DNA of 64,000 nt. It comes from Arenibaculum pallidiluteum (GTDB lineage: Bacteria; Pseudomonadota; Alphaproteobacteria; Azospirillales; Azospirillaceae). Both the position numbers and the translations under genes were made by a program. Shown piece after piece: positions 37,726 through 46,142 of the stretch (position 1 is the first letter of the stretch; the number at the start of each line of letters is the position of its first letter). The stretch covers positions 124,001 to 188,000 of the forward strand of contig NZ_JAFIQU010000009.1 of NCBI RefSeq assembly GCF_017355985.1. Direction: 5' to 3'. The notes beneath the pieces were generated by a model. The model was not told the DNA's origin. It saw only the letters and a list, made by a program, of their open reading frames with translations, and did not search any database.

Positions 37726-38670
37726 TCACTTGATGAAGCGGTTGTCGATGATGGTGGCGAGATCGGGCTTCTGCTTGATGATCCCGATCTCCAGCAGCAG
37801 GTCGGCCGCCTCCGCGGAGAAAGCCTGCAGGTCGCCGGCGAAGAACTTGGCGTTCGCCTCGCGGTCCTGCCAGCGCAGGAACTTGGCCGACGCGCCGAAC
37901 TGCTCGCCCGTCTGCTTCACGTCGGCGCCCATGATCTCGTAGGACTTGGCCTCCTGGGCCTTGATCATGTCGAGCGCCTCGAAGTAGCTGTCGGCGAGAG
38001 CCTTCGCGGCCTTCGGGTTCTCCTCCAGGAACTTCGGCGTGCAGCCGAAGGTGTCCATGATCATGGGATAGTCGAGCGTCGTCGCGACGATCTTGCCGGC
38101 CTGGGGCGCCGCGCGCACCGAGGACAGGTAGGGCTCGTAGGTCATGGCGGCGTCGTTCTGGCCCGCGATGAAGGCCTGGGCGGCGGGGCCGGGCTCCAGG
38201 TTCACCACCGTGACGTCCTTCACCGAGAGCCCGTTCTTCTTCAGGAACCAGGCGAGGGTGAAGTAGGGCGCGGTGCCGGGGGCCGAGGCCGCCACGGTCT
38301 TGCCCTTCAGGTCCTTGATCGAGGCGATGTCGTTGCGCACGACCATGCCGTCGGCGCCGTAGGACTTGTCGAGCTGGAAGATCTGCTTGGTCGCGACGCC
38401 GTTGGCGTTCCACACCACCCACGTCTCGACGGTGGTCGCGGCGCACTGGATGTCGCCCGAGGCGATGGCAAGATGGCGGCTCGCCTGCGGGATCTTCTTG
38501 AGGGTGACGTCCAGGCCGTTCTTCTTGAAGATCCCGGCCTCCTTGGCCAGCGTCAGCGGCGCGAAGCCCGTCCAGCCGGAATAGCCGATCGCGACGGTCG
38601 TCTCCTGCGCGACGGCAGGCGCCGCGCCGGCCAGGAACGCCGCGAGGGCAAGCAACGGTATCGCCTTCAT
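37726..38670 (-). CDS. ABC importer substrate-binding protein (NMT1/TauA-like)
   Basis: 314 residues with a clear signal peptide (MKAIPLLALAAFLAGAAPAVA, cut after AVA). NMT1/THI5/TauA-type fold: YSGWTGFAPLTLAKEAGIFKKNGLDVTL, then QCAATTVETWVV, LKGKTVAASAPGTAPYF. Members bind sulfonates, nitrate, pyrimidines or aromatic compounds; the ligand is not readable. First gene of the operon. Its promoter contains TTGTCTAGACAA, nearly the same as the hut operator, so it may import histidine-related compounds under HutC control. Confidence 0.9.
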   Translation of the reverse strand: MKAIPLLALAAFLAGAAPAVAQETTVAIGYSGWTGFAPLTLAKEAGIFKKNGLDVTLKKIPQASRHLAIASGDIQCAATTVETWVVWNANGVATKQIFQLDKSYGADGMVVRNDIASIKDLKGKTVAASAPGTAPYFTLAWFLKKNGLSVKDVTVVNLEPGPAAQAFIAGQNDAAMTYEPYLSSVRAAPQAGKIVATTLDYPMIMDTFGCTPKFLEENPKAAKALADSYFEALDMIKAQEAKSYEIMGADVKQTGEQFGASAKFLRWQDREANAKFFAGDLQAFSAEAADLLLEIGIIKQKPDLATIIDNRFIK

Positions 38671-38728
38671 CTTCCTACTCCCTGTTCATTGGTTGGCTTT
38701 GCTGCGATGCCACCACAACAGGATTCAA

Positions 38729-38740
38729 TTGTCTAGACAA
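38729..38740. promoter_or_regulatory. HutC-like operator upstream of ABC importer
   Basis: Perfect 12-bp palindrome TTGTCTAGACAA, 59 bases before the binding-protein ATG. The core GTCTAGAC fits the HutC-subfamily rule GT-N-TA-N-AC and differs at one base of ten from the hut site at 23702-23711. The nearest HutC gene is 16 kb away in this window. Confidence 0.65.
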
Positions 38741-38812
38741 ACGTCGCGAGATTGCTGCGCCGCACACCGGCCGGCGGCGCGGCTCGCCACGCGGCTTCCC
38801 AGGCTGCGCCGG

Positions 38813-39451
38813 TCAGCCGCCGATGCGCTCCAGGATCTCCGCCGCCAGCTCCTGGACCTCCTCGGCGGCGCGGGTCCGGCGGGCGGTCTCGGTGACGCTG
38901 CGCCCGTCCAGCAGGGCGGCGGCGAACTGGACCCGGTTGCCGACATGAGTGCGGGCGACATCGGCCCCGAGCTCCTGGATGCGGTCGATCAGGGTATCGG
39001 CGAGCTTGGCGCGCGGCGGCACGCGGTTGACCACCAGCAGGACCCTGACCTTTTCGTCCCTGGCGAGCTTCAACGTCGGCTCGGTCGCCCAGAGGTCCAT
39101 TGGGCTCGGCTGAACGGGCACCACGACCAGGTCGGCCGAGCGCACGGCGACGCGTGCCTCGATCTCCATGTGCGGCGGGCTGTCGACCACCACGATGTCG
39201 TGGTTGCGCGCGAGGCGCTCGACCTCGCGCTGGGCACGCCAGCCGGTGATCTGGACGTGCTCTATCCCCGCGGCGCCGTCCAGCGCCGCGTTCCGCGCCT
39301 CGAACCAGCGGGTCAGGCTCGCCTGCGGGTCGATGTCGACCACGGCGACGCTGCGACCGGCCTCGTGCCAAGCGATGGCGAGATGGGCCACCAGCGTGGT
39401 CTTGCCGGCGCCGCCCTTCTGCTGCGCCACCGTGATCACCTTGCCCGTCAT
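38813..39451 (-). CDS. Orphan ParA-family ATPase
   Basis: 212 residues of the ParA/MinD superfamily. Deviant Walker A QQKGGAGKTT at 11-20, DIDPQASLTRW, VVVDSPPH and VPVQPSPMDLW. The small size and the absence of a ParB gene suggest an orphan ParA that positions a cellular cargo (for example a ParC/PpfA-type or plasmid-like partition protein). ATG at 39451 after GAGGCGGAAC. Divergent from tsaC; no partner seen nearby. Confidence 0.9.
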   Translation of the reverse strand: MTGKVITVAQQKGGAGKTTLVAHLAIAWHEAGRSVAVVDIDPQASLTRWFEARNAALDGAAGIEHVQITGWRAQREVERLARNHDIVVVDSPPHMEIEARVAVRSADLVVVPVQPSPMDLWATEPTLKLARDEKVRVLLVVNRVPPRAKLADTLIDRIQELGADVARTHVGNRVQFAAALLDGRSVTETARRTRAAEEVQELAAEILERIGG

Positions 39452-39616
39452 GTTCCGCCTCGCTCTTCGCCGCCCCGCCGCGACGAGTGTGCCTCGCGGT
39501 GCAGCAAAGGCAAGGATTTCGACCAGCGGCCGGCGGCCGTCCGCAGCCTGCGCGATAGCCCCCTCCGCGGCCCGTGTCGGCTTCCCCCGCGGCGCCGAAG
39601 CGTCTAAAAGGGCGCG

Positions 39617-40675
39617 ATGTCCGACGAGCCCGATACCAGCCCCGTGTCTGGCCCCGCGCCTGGAGCCGTCCCCGCCCCCGGCTCCGCCGAGGGTCCCGCG
39701 CTGCTGCACCCGTCCGACGCGGCGATCGGCCGCGCCGCCGAGCTGATCCGGGCGGGCGGCCTCGTCGCCTTCCCGACCGAGACCGTCTACGGCCTCGGCG
39801 CCGACGCCACGAGCGACCGGGCCGTCGCCGCCATCTTCGCGGCCAAGGGCCGCCCCAGCTTCAACCCGCTGATCGTGCACGTCCCGGACACGGCCGCCGC
39901 CGAGGAGATCGTGCTCTTCGGCGATCGCTCGCGCGACGTCGCCGAGGCGTTCTGGCCGGGCCCGCTGACCCTCGTCCTTCCGCGCCGGCCCGGCTGCCCG
40001 GTGTCGCTCCTGGTCAGCGCGGGGTTGGACACGATCGCGGTCCGCATCCCCGCGCATCCCGTCGCCCGGGCCCTGCTGCGCGCGGCGGGCCGCCCCGTCG
40101 CGGCGCCCAGCGCCAACCGCTCGGGCTCGGTCAGCCCGACGACGCCCCTTCACGTGGCCGAGGGGCTGGGCAGCCGCGTCGGCCTGATCCTGGCGGCGGG
40201 CCGCTGCGAGGTCGGGGTGGAATCCACCGTGCTCGACCTGTCCGGCGCTCGGCCCGCGATCCTGCGGCCCGGCGGCATTACCCGCGAGCGGCTCGAGGCG
40301 CTGCTCGGCCCCGTTTCCGTCCCCTCCGAGGATCCCGCCGCGCCACGCTCGCCCGGGCAGCTCGCCAGCCACTACGCGCCGGGCCGGCCGGTCCGGCTGG
40401 ACGCCGCCCAGGTCGGCCCCGACGAGGCGCTGCTCGCCTTCGGCCCGGATGCCTTCCTGCGCGGCGGGCGCGAGCGGCTGAACCTGAGCCCCTCGGGCGA
40501 CCTGGAAGAGGCGGCCGCCAACCTGTTCGCGATGCTGCGCAGCCTGGACCGCCCCGAGAACGCGGCGATCGCCGTGATGCCGATCCCGGAGCGCGGCCTG
40601 GGCGTCGCGATCAACGACCGCCTGCGCCGCGCCGCCGCCCCACGCACCGAACCGGAGCCGAGACCCCCGACATGA
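39617..40675 (+). CDS. Threonylcarbamoyl-AMP synthase (Sua5/YrdC)
   Basis: 352 residues, the long Sua5 form with YrdC domain and C-terminal Sua5 domain. Makes threonylcarbamoyl-AMP from threonine, bicarbonate and ATP for the t6A37 modification of ANN-reading tRNAs. YrdC motifs: GGLVAFPTETVYGLGADA, KGRPSFNPLIVHV, PSANRSGSVSPT, and VESTVLDL. A 25-residue Pro/Gly-rich leader precedes the domain. Overlaps the next gene by four bases (ATGA). Confidence 0.95.
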   Translation: MSDEPDTSPVSGPAPGAVPAPGSAEGPALLHPSDAAIGRAAELIRAGGLVAFPTETVYGLGADATSDRAVAAIFAAKGRPSFNPLIVHVPDTAAAEEIVLFGDRSRDVAEAFWPGPLTLVLPRRPGCPVSLLVSAGLDTIAVRIPAHPVARALLRAAGRPVAAPSANRSGSVSPTTPLHVAEGLGSRVGLILAAGRCEVGVESTVLDLSGARPAILRPGGITRERLEALLGPVSVPSEDPAAPRSPGQLASHYAPGRPVRLDAAQVGPDEALLAFGPDAFLRGGRERLNLSPSGDLEEAAANLFAMLRSLDRPENAAIAVMPIPERGLGVAINDRLRRAAAPRTEPEPRPPT

Positions 40676-42087
40676 CGCCCCGCGACGCCCTCGACCGCCT
40701 GCGCGACCGCCTCGGCCCGTCGGGCCTGCTGACCGCGCCCGAAGACATGGAGCCGTTCCTGATGGAATGGCGCGGGCGCAAGCACGGGAACGGGCTCGCC
40801 GTGGCGCGCCCGGCGAGCACAGAGGAGGTCGCCTTCACCGTCGCCACCTGCGCCGAGGCCGGGATCCCCATCGTGCCCCAGGGCGGCAACACGGGGCTGG
40901 TCGGCGGCTCGATTCCCGATGCCGGCACCGAGCTGGTGCTGAGCCTGTCGCGCATGAACAGGATCCGCAGGATGGACCCGCTGGACTTCACCGTGACGGT
41001 GGAGGCCGGCTGCGTGCTGCAGCAGGTGCAGGAGGCCGCGGCCTCGGTCGACCGGCTGTTCCCGCTGAGCCTCGGGGCCGAGGGAAGCTGCCAGATCGGC
41101 GGCAACCTCGCGAGCAATGCCGGCGGCATCCTGACGATCCGCTACGGCAATGCGCGCGACCTCGTCCTCGGGCTCGAGGTGGTGCTGCCCGACGGGCGGG
41201 TCTGGGAAGGACTGAACGCGCTGCGCAAGAACAACACCGGCTACGACCTGAAGGACCTCTTCATCGGCTCCGAGGGGACCCTGGGCGTGATCACCGCGGC
41301 GACACTCAAGCTGTTCCCGCGTCCGCGCCGGCGCGAGGTGGCGCTGCTCGGCGTCCCCTCGCCCGACGCGGCGATCGAGCTGCTCTCGATCCTGCGCGCC
41401 GCCACCTCGGACGCGCTGACCGCCTTCGAGCTGATGCCGAGGAACGGCATCGACTTCGCCCTGCGGCACGTGACCGGCACCATCGACCCGCTGCAGGGCC
41501 GGCACCCCTGGTACGTGCTGCTGGAAGTCGCGAGCGGCACGGACGACGAGACGCTGCGCGAGACGCTGGAGACGGCCTTGGGCGAGGCGGTCGAGGCCGG
41601 CCTGGTCGAGGACGCCGTGCTGGCGGCCAGCGACGAGCAATCCAAGCGCCTGTGGTTCATCCGCGAGGCGATCGTCGAGGCCCAGAAGCACGAGGGCGGG
41701 TCGATCAAGCACGACATCTCGATCCCGGTCTCCAGGGTCGCCGAGTTCATCGCCCGCGGCACGGAACTGGTCGAAGCCCTGGTGCCCGGGATCCGGCCGG
41801 TGCCCTTCGGCCATGTCGGCGACGGCAACATCCACTTCAACCTGACCCAGCCCGAGGGGGCGGACACGGCGGCCTATCTCGCCCGCTGGGACGAGATCAA
41901 CCGGGCGGTCCACGACCTGGTGCTGGAGCTCGGCGGGTCGATCAGCGCCGAGCACGGGATCGGTACCTTCAAGACGGCCGAGCTGGCGCGCGTGAAATCC
42001 CCGCTGGAGCTCGAGCTGATGCGCAGGCTCAAGGCCGCCATCGACCCCGCGGGGCTGATGAACCCTGGCAAGCTCCTGATGCCCTGA
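40672..42087 (+). CDS. FAD-linked oxidase (GlcD/D-2-hydroxyacid dehydrogenase type)
   Basis: 471 residues of the PCMH-type FAD-binding family with a C-terminal FAD-oxidase domain. FAD block PQGGNTGLVGGS (about 82-93), GGNLASNAGG and FIGSEGTLGVIT; C-terminal GHVGDGNIHFN and EHGIGTFK hold the metal/substrate His residues. Candidates are D-2-hydroxyglutarate, D-lactate or glycolate dehydrogenase. Translationally coupled to tsaC/Sua5, a pairing often seen in alphaproteobacteria. Electron acceptor not readable. Confidence 0.92.
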   Translation: MTPRDALDRLRDRLGPSGLLTAPEDMEPFLMEWRGRKHGNGLAVARPASTEEVAFTVATCAEAGIPIVPQGGNTGLVGGSIPDAGTELVLSLSRMNRIRRMDPLDFTVTVEAGCVLQQVQEAAASVDRLFPLSLGAEGSCQIGGNLASNAGGILTIRYGNARDLVLGLEVVLPDGRVWEGLNALRKNNTGYDLKDLFIGSEGTLGVITAATLKLFPRPRRREVALLGVPSPDAAIELLSILRAATSDALTAFELMPRNGIDFALRHVTGTIDPLQGRHPWYVLLEVASGTDDETLRETLETALGEAVEAGLVEDAVLAASDEQSKRLWFIREAIVEAQKHEGGSIKHDISIPVSRVAEFIARGTELVEALVPGIRPVPFGHVGDGNIHFNLTQPEGADTAAYLARWDEINRAVHDLVLELGGSISAEHGIGTFKTAELARVKSPLELELMRRLKAAIDPAGLMNPGKLLMP

Positions 42088-42100
42088 GGAGGGCCCCCCT

Positions 42101-42148
42101 GAGGCGCGCGCCTCGGGCAGGGCCGCCCGACGGGCGCCGCCCGTCGGG
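42101..42148 (+). terminator. Paired GC-rich palindromes after the oxidase gene
   Basis: GAGGCGCGCGCCTC (42101-42114), a perfect palindrome, followed by the hairpin CCCGACGGG (42126-42134)/CCCGTCGGG (42140-42148). No T run, so termination is possible but unproven. They fill the gap before the xylanase gene. Confidence 0.4.
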
Positions 42149-42209
42149 GGTGGCCGCCCTATCCGATTGCCGCCTGGGCCGTTCGGGCGCCCTGCCCCAT
42201 ATCGGCCCC

Positions 42210-43349
42210 ATGACCGGACTCGATCGACGCTCCTTCCTCGTCGCCTCGGCCGCAGCCGGGCTGAGCGCGGCCACGGCCGCCGCGCCCGTCGCGGCCGCGC
42301 CCGCCGTCCAGGCGTCCGGCGCGCGGCCGCTCAGGGACCATGCCGCGCGGGCCGGCCTCGTCTACGGAGCCTGCGGGTCGACCCCGAGGCTGTTCAAGGA
42401 CGACGCCTTCGCCGATGCCTTCGTGCGCGAGGCCGGCATGCTGGTGCCCGAAGGCGAGATGAAGTGGACCCAGGTGGAGCCCGAGGAGGGCCGGGTCGAC
42501 TATTCGGCGCCCGATGCCCTGTTGGCCTGGTGCCAGCGGAACGGGCTGCGCATGCGTGGCCATCACCTCGTCCAGGGCCATGCCCAGCCGGACTGGGTTG
42601 AGCAGATTCGCGACCCGAGGCGCCTGCGGGATGCGATCGAGCGGCACGTGACGCGGACCGCCGCGCATTACGCCGGGAAGCTGCATTCCTGGGACGTCGT
42701 GAACGAGCCCTTCCACACGCAGGGCTGGGCCCGCACGCCGGACGGCTTCCGCAAGGCCGGGCATTTCTCGGTGCTCGAGCGCGACTACATCGACATCGCC
42801 TTCGACGCCGCGCGCCGGGCCGATCCGCGCACGCCGCTGGCGCTGAACGAGAACGCGCTCGACTATGTCGAGCGCGGCGCCGAGGAGAAGCGCGCGATCG
42901 TCCTGCGCGAGCTGCGCGCCATGAAGGCGCGAGGCGTCCCGATCGACGCGCTGGGAACCCAGGCCCATCTCTGGGCCCGCTACCCGCTGGATTCCGAGGG
43001 GATCTACCGCTTCCTGTCCGAAGTCGCCGATCTCGGCCTGAAGATCTACGTGACCGAGCTGGACGTGTCGGAGCGCGGCCTGCCCGCAACCGACATCACG
43101 ACGCGCGACCGGCTGATCGCCGACCACACACGCCAGTACCTCGACACGGTCCTGCGCGTCCCCGCGGTCGAGGCGGTGCTGACCTGGGGGCTGACGGACC
43201 GCTACAGCCTGCTGAACTCGAAATACCGCAACCAGTTCCGCCAGCGCGAGGACGGGCTGGAGAACCGCGGCCTGCCGCTCGACGCGGATCTCCGGCGCAA
43301 GCCAATGTGGACCGCCATGACCGAGGCCTTCGACCGGCGCAGGACGTAA
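42210..43349 (+). CDS. Endo-1,4-beta-xylanase, GH10
   Basis: 379 residues, glycoside hydrolase family 10, which cuts xylan main chains. Tat signal (LDRRSFLVASAAAGLSAA) for export folded. Acid/base Glu166 in WDVVNEP and nucleophile Glu283 in YVTELDVSE; substrate-site motif MRGHHLVQGHAQPDW. Full-length family member without carbohydrate-binding module. Unusual company: no other plant-polymer genes are near. No ribosome site stands out before the ATG, which is positioned by the twin-arginine motif. Confidence 0.93.
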   Translation: MTGLDRRSFLVASAAAGLSAATAAAPVAAAPAVQASGARPLRDHAARAGLVYGACGSTPRLFKDDAFADAFVREAGMLVPEGEMKWTQVEPEEGRVDYSAPDALLAWCQRNGLRMRGHHLVQGHAQPDWVEQIRDPRRLRDAIERHVTRTAAHYAGKLHSWDVVNEPFHTQGWARTPDGFRKAGHFSVLERDYIDIAFDAARRADPRTPLALNENALDYVERGAEEKRAIVLRELRAMKARGVPIDALGTQAHLWARYPLDSEGIYRFLSEVADLGLKIYVTELDVSERGLPATDITTRDRLIADHTRQYLDTVLRVPAVEAVLTWGLTDRYSLLNSKYRNQFRQREDGLENRGLPLDADLRRKPMWTAMTEAFDRRRT

Positions 43350-43397
43350 CGGACGCTGGCGGGAGCCCAGCCGGGAGGACCCGGCGATGCAGGCGGC

Positions 43398-44009
43398 CTA
43401 CTCGTCGAATTCCGCCTGCATGAAGACGTCGCAGATCCCGGGTATCGACAGGTTCTCGCGCTCCCGGCCGATCTCGCCCATGAGGTTGAACGCGCCGGTC
43501 ATCGGCTTGCGCCGGATCACGGCGCCCATGGCCTCCAGCATGGCCTTCTTGAAGCCGAGCCGCGGATACTCGGCGAGGATGATCCCCACGGTCTCGGGCG
43601 TCACGAGCGAGAGCGGGATGCCCCCGACGTCGATGCCGGCGCCGAGTTGGACCAGCGCGATCTCGGGCTGCTTGCGCTGCGGCACGCCGAGCGTGGTGTG
43701 GAGCGCGATCGCGTCCCAGATGACCGCGATCTTCCTGTCGGAATAGCCCTGCCTCGACAGGAAGTCGGCGGCCGCGTCCGCGCCGTCGATCTCGAAGCGG
43801 TCTTCGGCGATGAACCTCTCCACGAGGCCGAGGTCGTGCAGCACCGCCCCCAGGAACAGCATCTCCTCGTCGAACCGGGCGCCCTGACGCGCACCGGCGT
43901 CGCGCCCGAAGGCGAAGGTGCGCATGACATGGTTGAAGAGGAATGGCGGCGAGTGCTCGCGGGCCAGCTCCATCGCGGCGATGCACACATCCGTATCGGG
44001 GTGCTGCAT
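43398..44009 (-). CDS. HD-domain phosphohydrolase-like protein
   Basis: 203-residue HD-superfamily metal hydrolase with the motif order H (FNHVMRTFAFG), HD (VLHDLGL) and a final D region. It resembles the small HD proteins related to cyanamide hydratase (DDI2/3-like), where the HD site hydrates small nitriles, but an activity cannot be assigned. ATG at 44009 after GGGAGGGAACC. Divergent from a LysR regulator that probably controls it. Confidence 0.85.
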   Translation of the reverse strand: MQHPDTDVCIAAMELAREHSPPFLFNHVMRTFAFGRDAGARQGARFDEEMLFLGAVLHDLGLVERFIAEDRFEIDGADAAADFLSRQGYSDRKIAVIWDAIALHTTLGVPQRKQPEIALVQLGAGIDVGGIPLSLVTPETVGIILAEYPRLGFKKAMLEAMGAVIRRKPMTGAFNLMGEIGRERENLSIPGICDVFMQAEFDE

Positions 44010-44111
44010 GGTTCCCTCCCTGCGGTCGTCGGCTTCTGCTCGGGACGGGTCGAAACCCGCCGATGCCTCCAGGCTAGGCTCGCCACCACTGGTCGATAAT
44101 CCGGGATCCGC

Positions 44112-44126
44112 TATCATCACTTGATA
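44112..44126. promoter_or_regulatory. LysR-type binding site
   Basis: TATCA-N5-TGATA, an inverted repeat in the gap between the HD gene and the LysR gene, 22 bases before the regulator start. It fits the T-N11-A family rule loosely. Second related pieces (GATAATCC, CTATCGA) lie on either side, as in the usual double LysR site. Confidence 0.5.
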
Positions 44127-44148
44127 ACCGGGCTATCGAGTGCCCGGC

Positions 44149-45114
44149 ATGGACCGGCTGACCAGCATGTCCGTCTTCGTCACGGCGGCAGAGGAAGGAA
44201 GCCTGACCGCGGCCGCGCGGCGGCATGGCCTCTCCGCGTCCATGGGCGGGAAGCACATCGCCGCGATCGAGGCGGAACTGAACGTCCGGCTGATGCAGCG
44301 GAGCACCCGCAGCCTCGTCCTGACCGAGGCCGGGCGCGCCTACTACGCCCGCTGCAAGCGGATCATCGAAGAATACGAGGAGGCCAGGCGCGAGGCGGCC
44401 GACGCGCAGGAATCCCTCCACGGCCCCCTCCGCGTCGCGGCGCCCACCACCTACGGAACCATGTATCTGAGCGACGTCATGGCCGACTTCCTGGAGCGGC
44501 ATCCCGGCGTCACCCTCGAGGTCATGCTGAGCGACCGCTATGTCGATCTGCTTGCCGAGGGCGTCGATATCGCGATCCGGGTCGGCAGGCTGCGCGATTC
44601 CGACTTCGTCGCGCGGCGGCTCGCGCCCTGCCGCATGGTCCTGTACGCAGCGCGCGGACTTCTCGAACGGACTGGCCCTCTGCGGACCGTGGCGGATCTT
44701 CGCCGGATGCCACGGCTGGCGTTCAGCGACGCCGTCTCGGTGGCCGACTGGACGCTCGTCGACCCCGAGGGCAGGTCACACCTCGTCGATGGGCCGGTCC
44801 GCATGGCGTCGAACAACATGCAGATGCTGCTTGCCGCCGCGCTGCGCGGCAGCGGCATCGCGTATGGCCCGAGCTTCGTGTTCGGCCCGCATATCGCGGC
44901 CGGCGACCTGGTTGCCCTGCTGCCGGATCACCGGACTTCGGATCTCGCGATCCATGCGCTCTATCCGACGAACCGCCATCTGTCGCTGAAGCTGCGAAGC
45001 TTCGTCGATCATCTGGCCGCGCGCCTGGGCCCCACGCCGCCCTGGGACGCGCCGGCCCTTCCGTCCGTCCTTGCCCCCGACCGGCTGCCCGGACAGCGCG
45101 GCGCCCTGCCCTAG
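44149..45114 (+). CDS. LysR-type transcriptional regulator
   Basis: 321 residues. Winged helix with MDRLTSMSVFVTAAEEGSLTAAARRHGLSASMGGKHIAAIEAELNVRLMQRSTRSLVLTEAG (residues 1-62, read as one domain), then the effector-binding domain (GPLRVAAPTTYGTMYLSDVMADFLERHPGV). A GTG at 44140 could be an earlier start. Probable target is the divergent HD-domain gene. Its 3' end overlaps rlpA-like by four bases on the other strand. Confidence 0.92.
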   Translation: MDRLTSMSVFVTAAEEGSLTAAARRHGLSASMGGKHIAAIEAELNVRLMQRSTRSLVLTEAGRAYYARCKRIIEEYEEARREAADAQESLHGPLRVAAPTTYGTMYLSDVMADFLERHPGVTLEVMLSDRYVDLLAEGVDIAIRVGRLRDSDFVARRLAPCRMVLYAARGLLERTGPLRTVADLRRMPRLAFSDAVSVADWTLVDPEGRSHLVDGPVRMASNNMQMLLAAALRGSGIAYGPSFVFGPHIAAGDLVALLPDHRTSDLAIHALYPTNRHLSLKLRSFVDHLAARLGPTPPWDAPALPSVLAPDRLPGQRGALP

Positions 45115-45647
45115 CGCTGGGCCACGTCCCCATTGTCCGCAGCGTCTCCGCCCATGGAGTTCGCCTTCTCCTCGACCTTGGACTTGGCCTTCTCGGTCGG
45201 CTGCTCGGACGGCTTGAGCTCGACGCGGACATCGCTGACGCCGTCGTCGATCATGTCCAGACGCTTGGCGGCGCCCTTGGACAGGTCGATCACCCGGCCG
45301 TCGACATGGGGGCCGTGGTCGTTGATCTTGACCTCGACCTCCTTGCCGTTCTCCTTGTTGATGACCGTGGCCTTCGTCCCCATGGGCAGCTCGCGCGACG
45401 CGGCGCTCAGGCCGTTCTGGTTGAAGGTCTCTCCCGTGGCGGTCTTCTTGCCGTGGAAGCCGGGCCCGTAGAAGGACGCTTCGCCCTCGTGCACCACCAC
45501 GGGCTCGCCGTCGGGCGCCACCTCGACCTTCGGGGGCGGCACGTCCGGCTCCTTTCCCTTCGGTCCCTGCGCCAGCAGGGGAGCGGGAAGCAGGGCCAGC
45601 CCAACGATCATTCCCGCGGCGAAGCCGGTACGGACAGGGTGCGACAT
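45111..45647 (-). CDS. RlpA-like double-psi beta-barrel protein
   Basis: 178 residues with a signal peptide (TGFAAGMIVGLALLPAPLLAQ) and the RlpA double-psi beta-barrel (GEASFYGPGFHGKKTATGETFNQNGLSAASRELPMGTKATV, then VKINDHGPHVDGRVIDLSKGAAKRL). RlpA proteins cleave naked glycan strands at the septum; the SPOR domain of E. coli RlpA is absent, as is the lipobox. The tail is charged (Lys/Glu). ATG at 45647 after GGAGGAGAG. Confidence 0.88.
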   Translation of the reverse strand: MSHPVRTGFAAGMIVGLALLPAPLLAQGPKGKEPDVPPPKVEVAPDGEPVVVHEGEASFYGPGFHGKKTATGETFNQNGLSAASRELPMGTKATVINKENGKEVEVKINDHGPHVDGRVIDLSKGAAKRLDMIDDGVSDVRVELKPSEQPTEKAKSKVEEKANSMGGDAADNGDVAQR

Positions 45648-45750
45648 TCTCTCCTCCAGCAGCGACGGCTCTCGAAGGTTCATGAACCTCCGGAGAGGGA
45701 CATCGTTGCCTGCTCTGCCGGAAGAATGGGCCGAAGGAACTTCCGCGCCG

Positions 45751-46089
45751 CTACATCACCTTGCCTTCGAAGGGATGGCGACCCTGCCGGTCCTCGATCT
45801 CGACCACCCAGAGATCGGGATCGCGGGCCACGGCCCGCGCGATGTAGGCGTCCGCATCGGGCTCGGGCATGAAGGCGCCGGACTTGGCGGCCAGCCAGCC
45901 GAGCCGCCCGTCGGGGTCCCTGGCCTGGGTCAGGACGCGGCAGCCGAGATCGAGCTGGTTCAGCTTCAGCAGCAGCGTGCCGCCCATGGGCGAGCCCTTG
46001 CGCATGACATAGGCGGGAATCGCGTCGGCGGTCAGCCGGCGCAGATGGGCACGGATCCAGAGCTCCGTCGGCAGGCGGTCGTCTTCCAT
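45751..46089 (-). CDS. DUF1491 family protein
   Basis: 112-residue DUF1491 protein, a family almost confined to alphaproteobacteria. Marks: ELWIRAHLRRLTADAIPAYVMRKGSPMGGTLLLKLNQL and YIARAVARDPDLWVVEIEDR. Function unknown; often sits next to peptidoglycan or flagellar lytic enzymes, as here. The ATG at 46089 has only a weak ribosome site. 53 bases downstream of the transglycosylase gene, probably the same unit. Confidence 0.88.
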   Translation of the reverse strand: MEDDRLPTELWIRAHLRRLTADAIPAYVMRKGSPMGGTLLLKLNQLDLGCRVLTQARDPDGRLGWLAAKSGAFMPEPDADAYIARAVARDPDLWVVEIEDRQGRHPFEGKVM

Positions 46090-46142
46090 GCCCCGGACGT
46101 AGCGCCGGGCGCCGCCCAGGGCAAGGCCCCGGACGCCATTCC

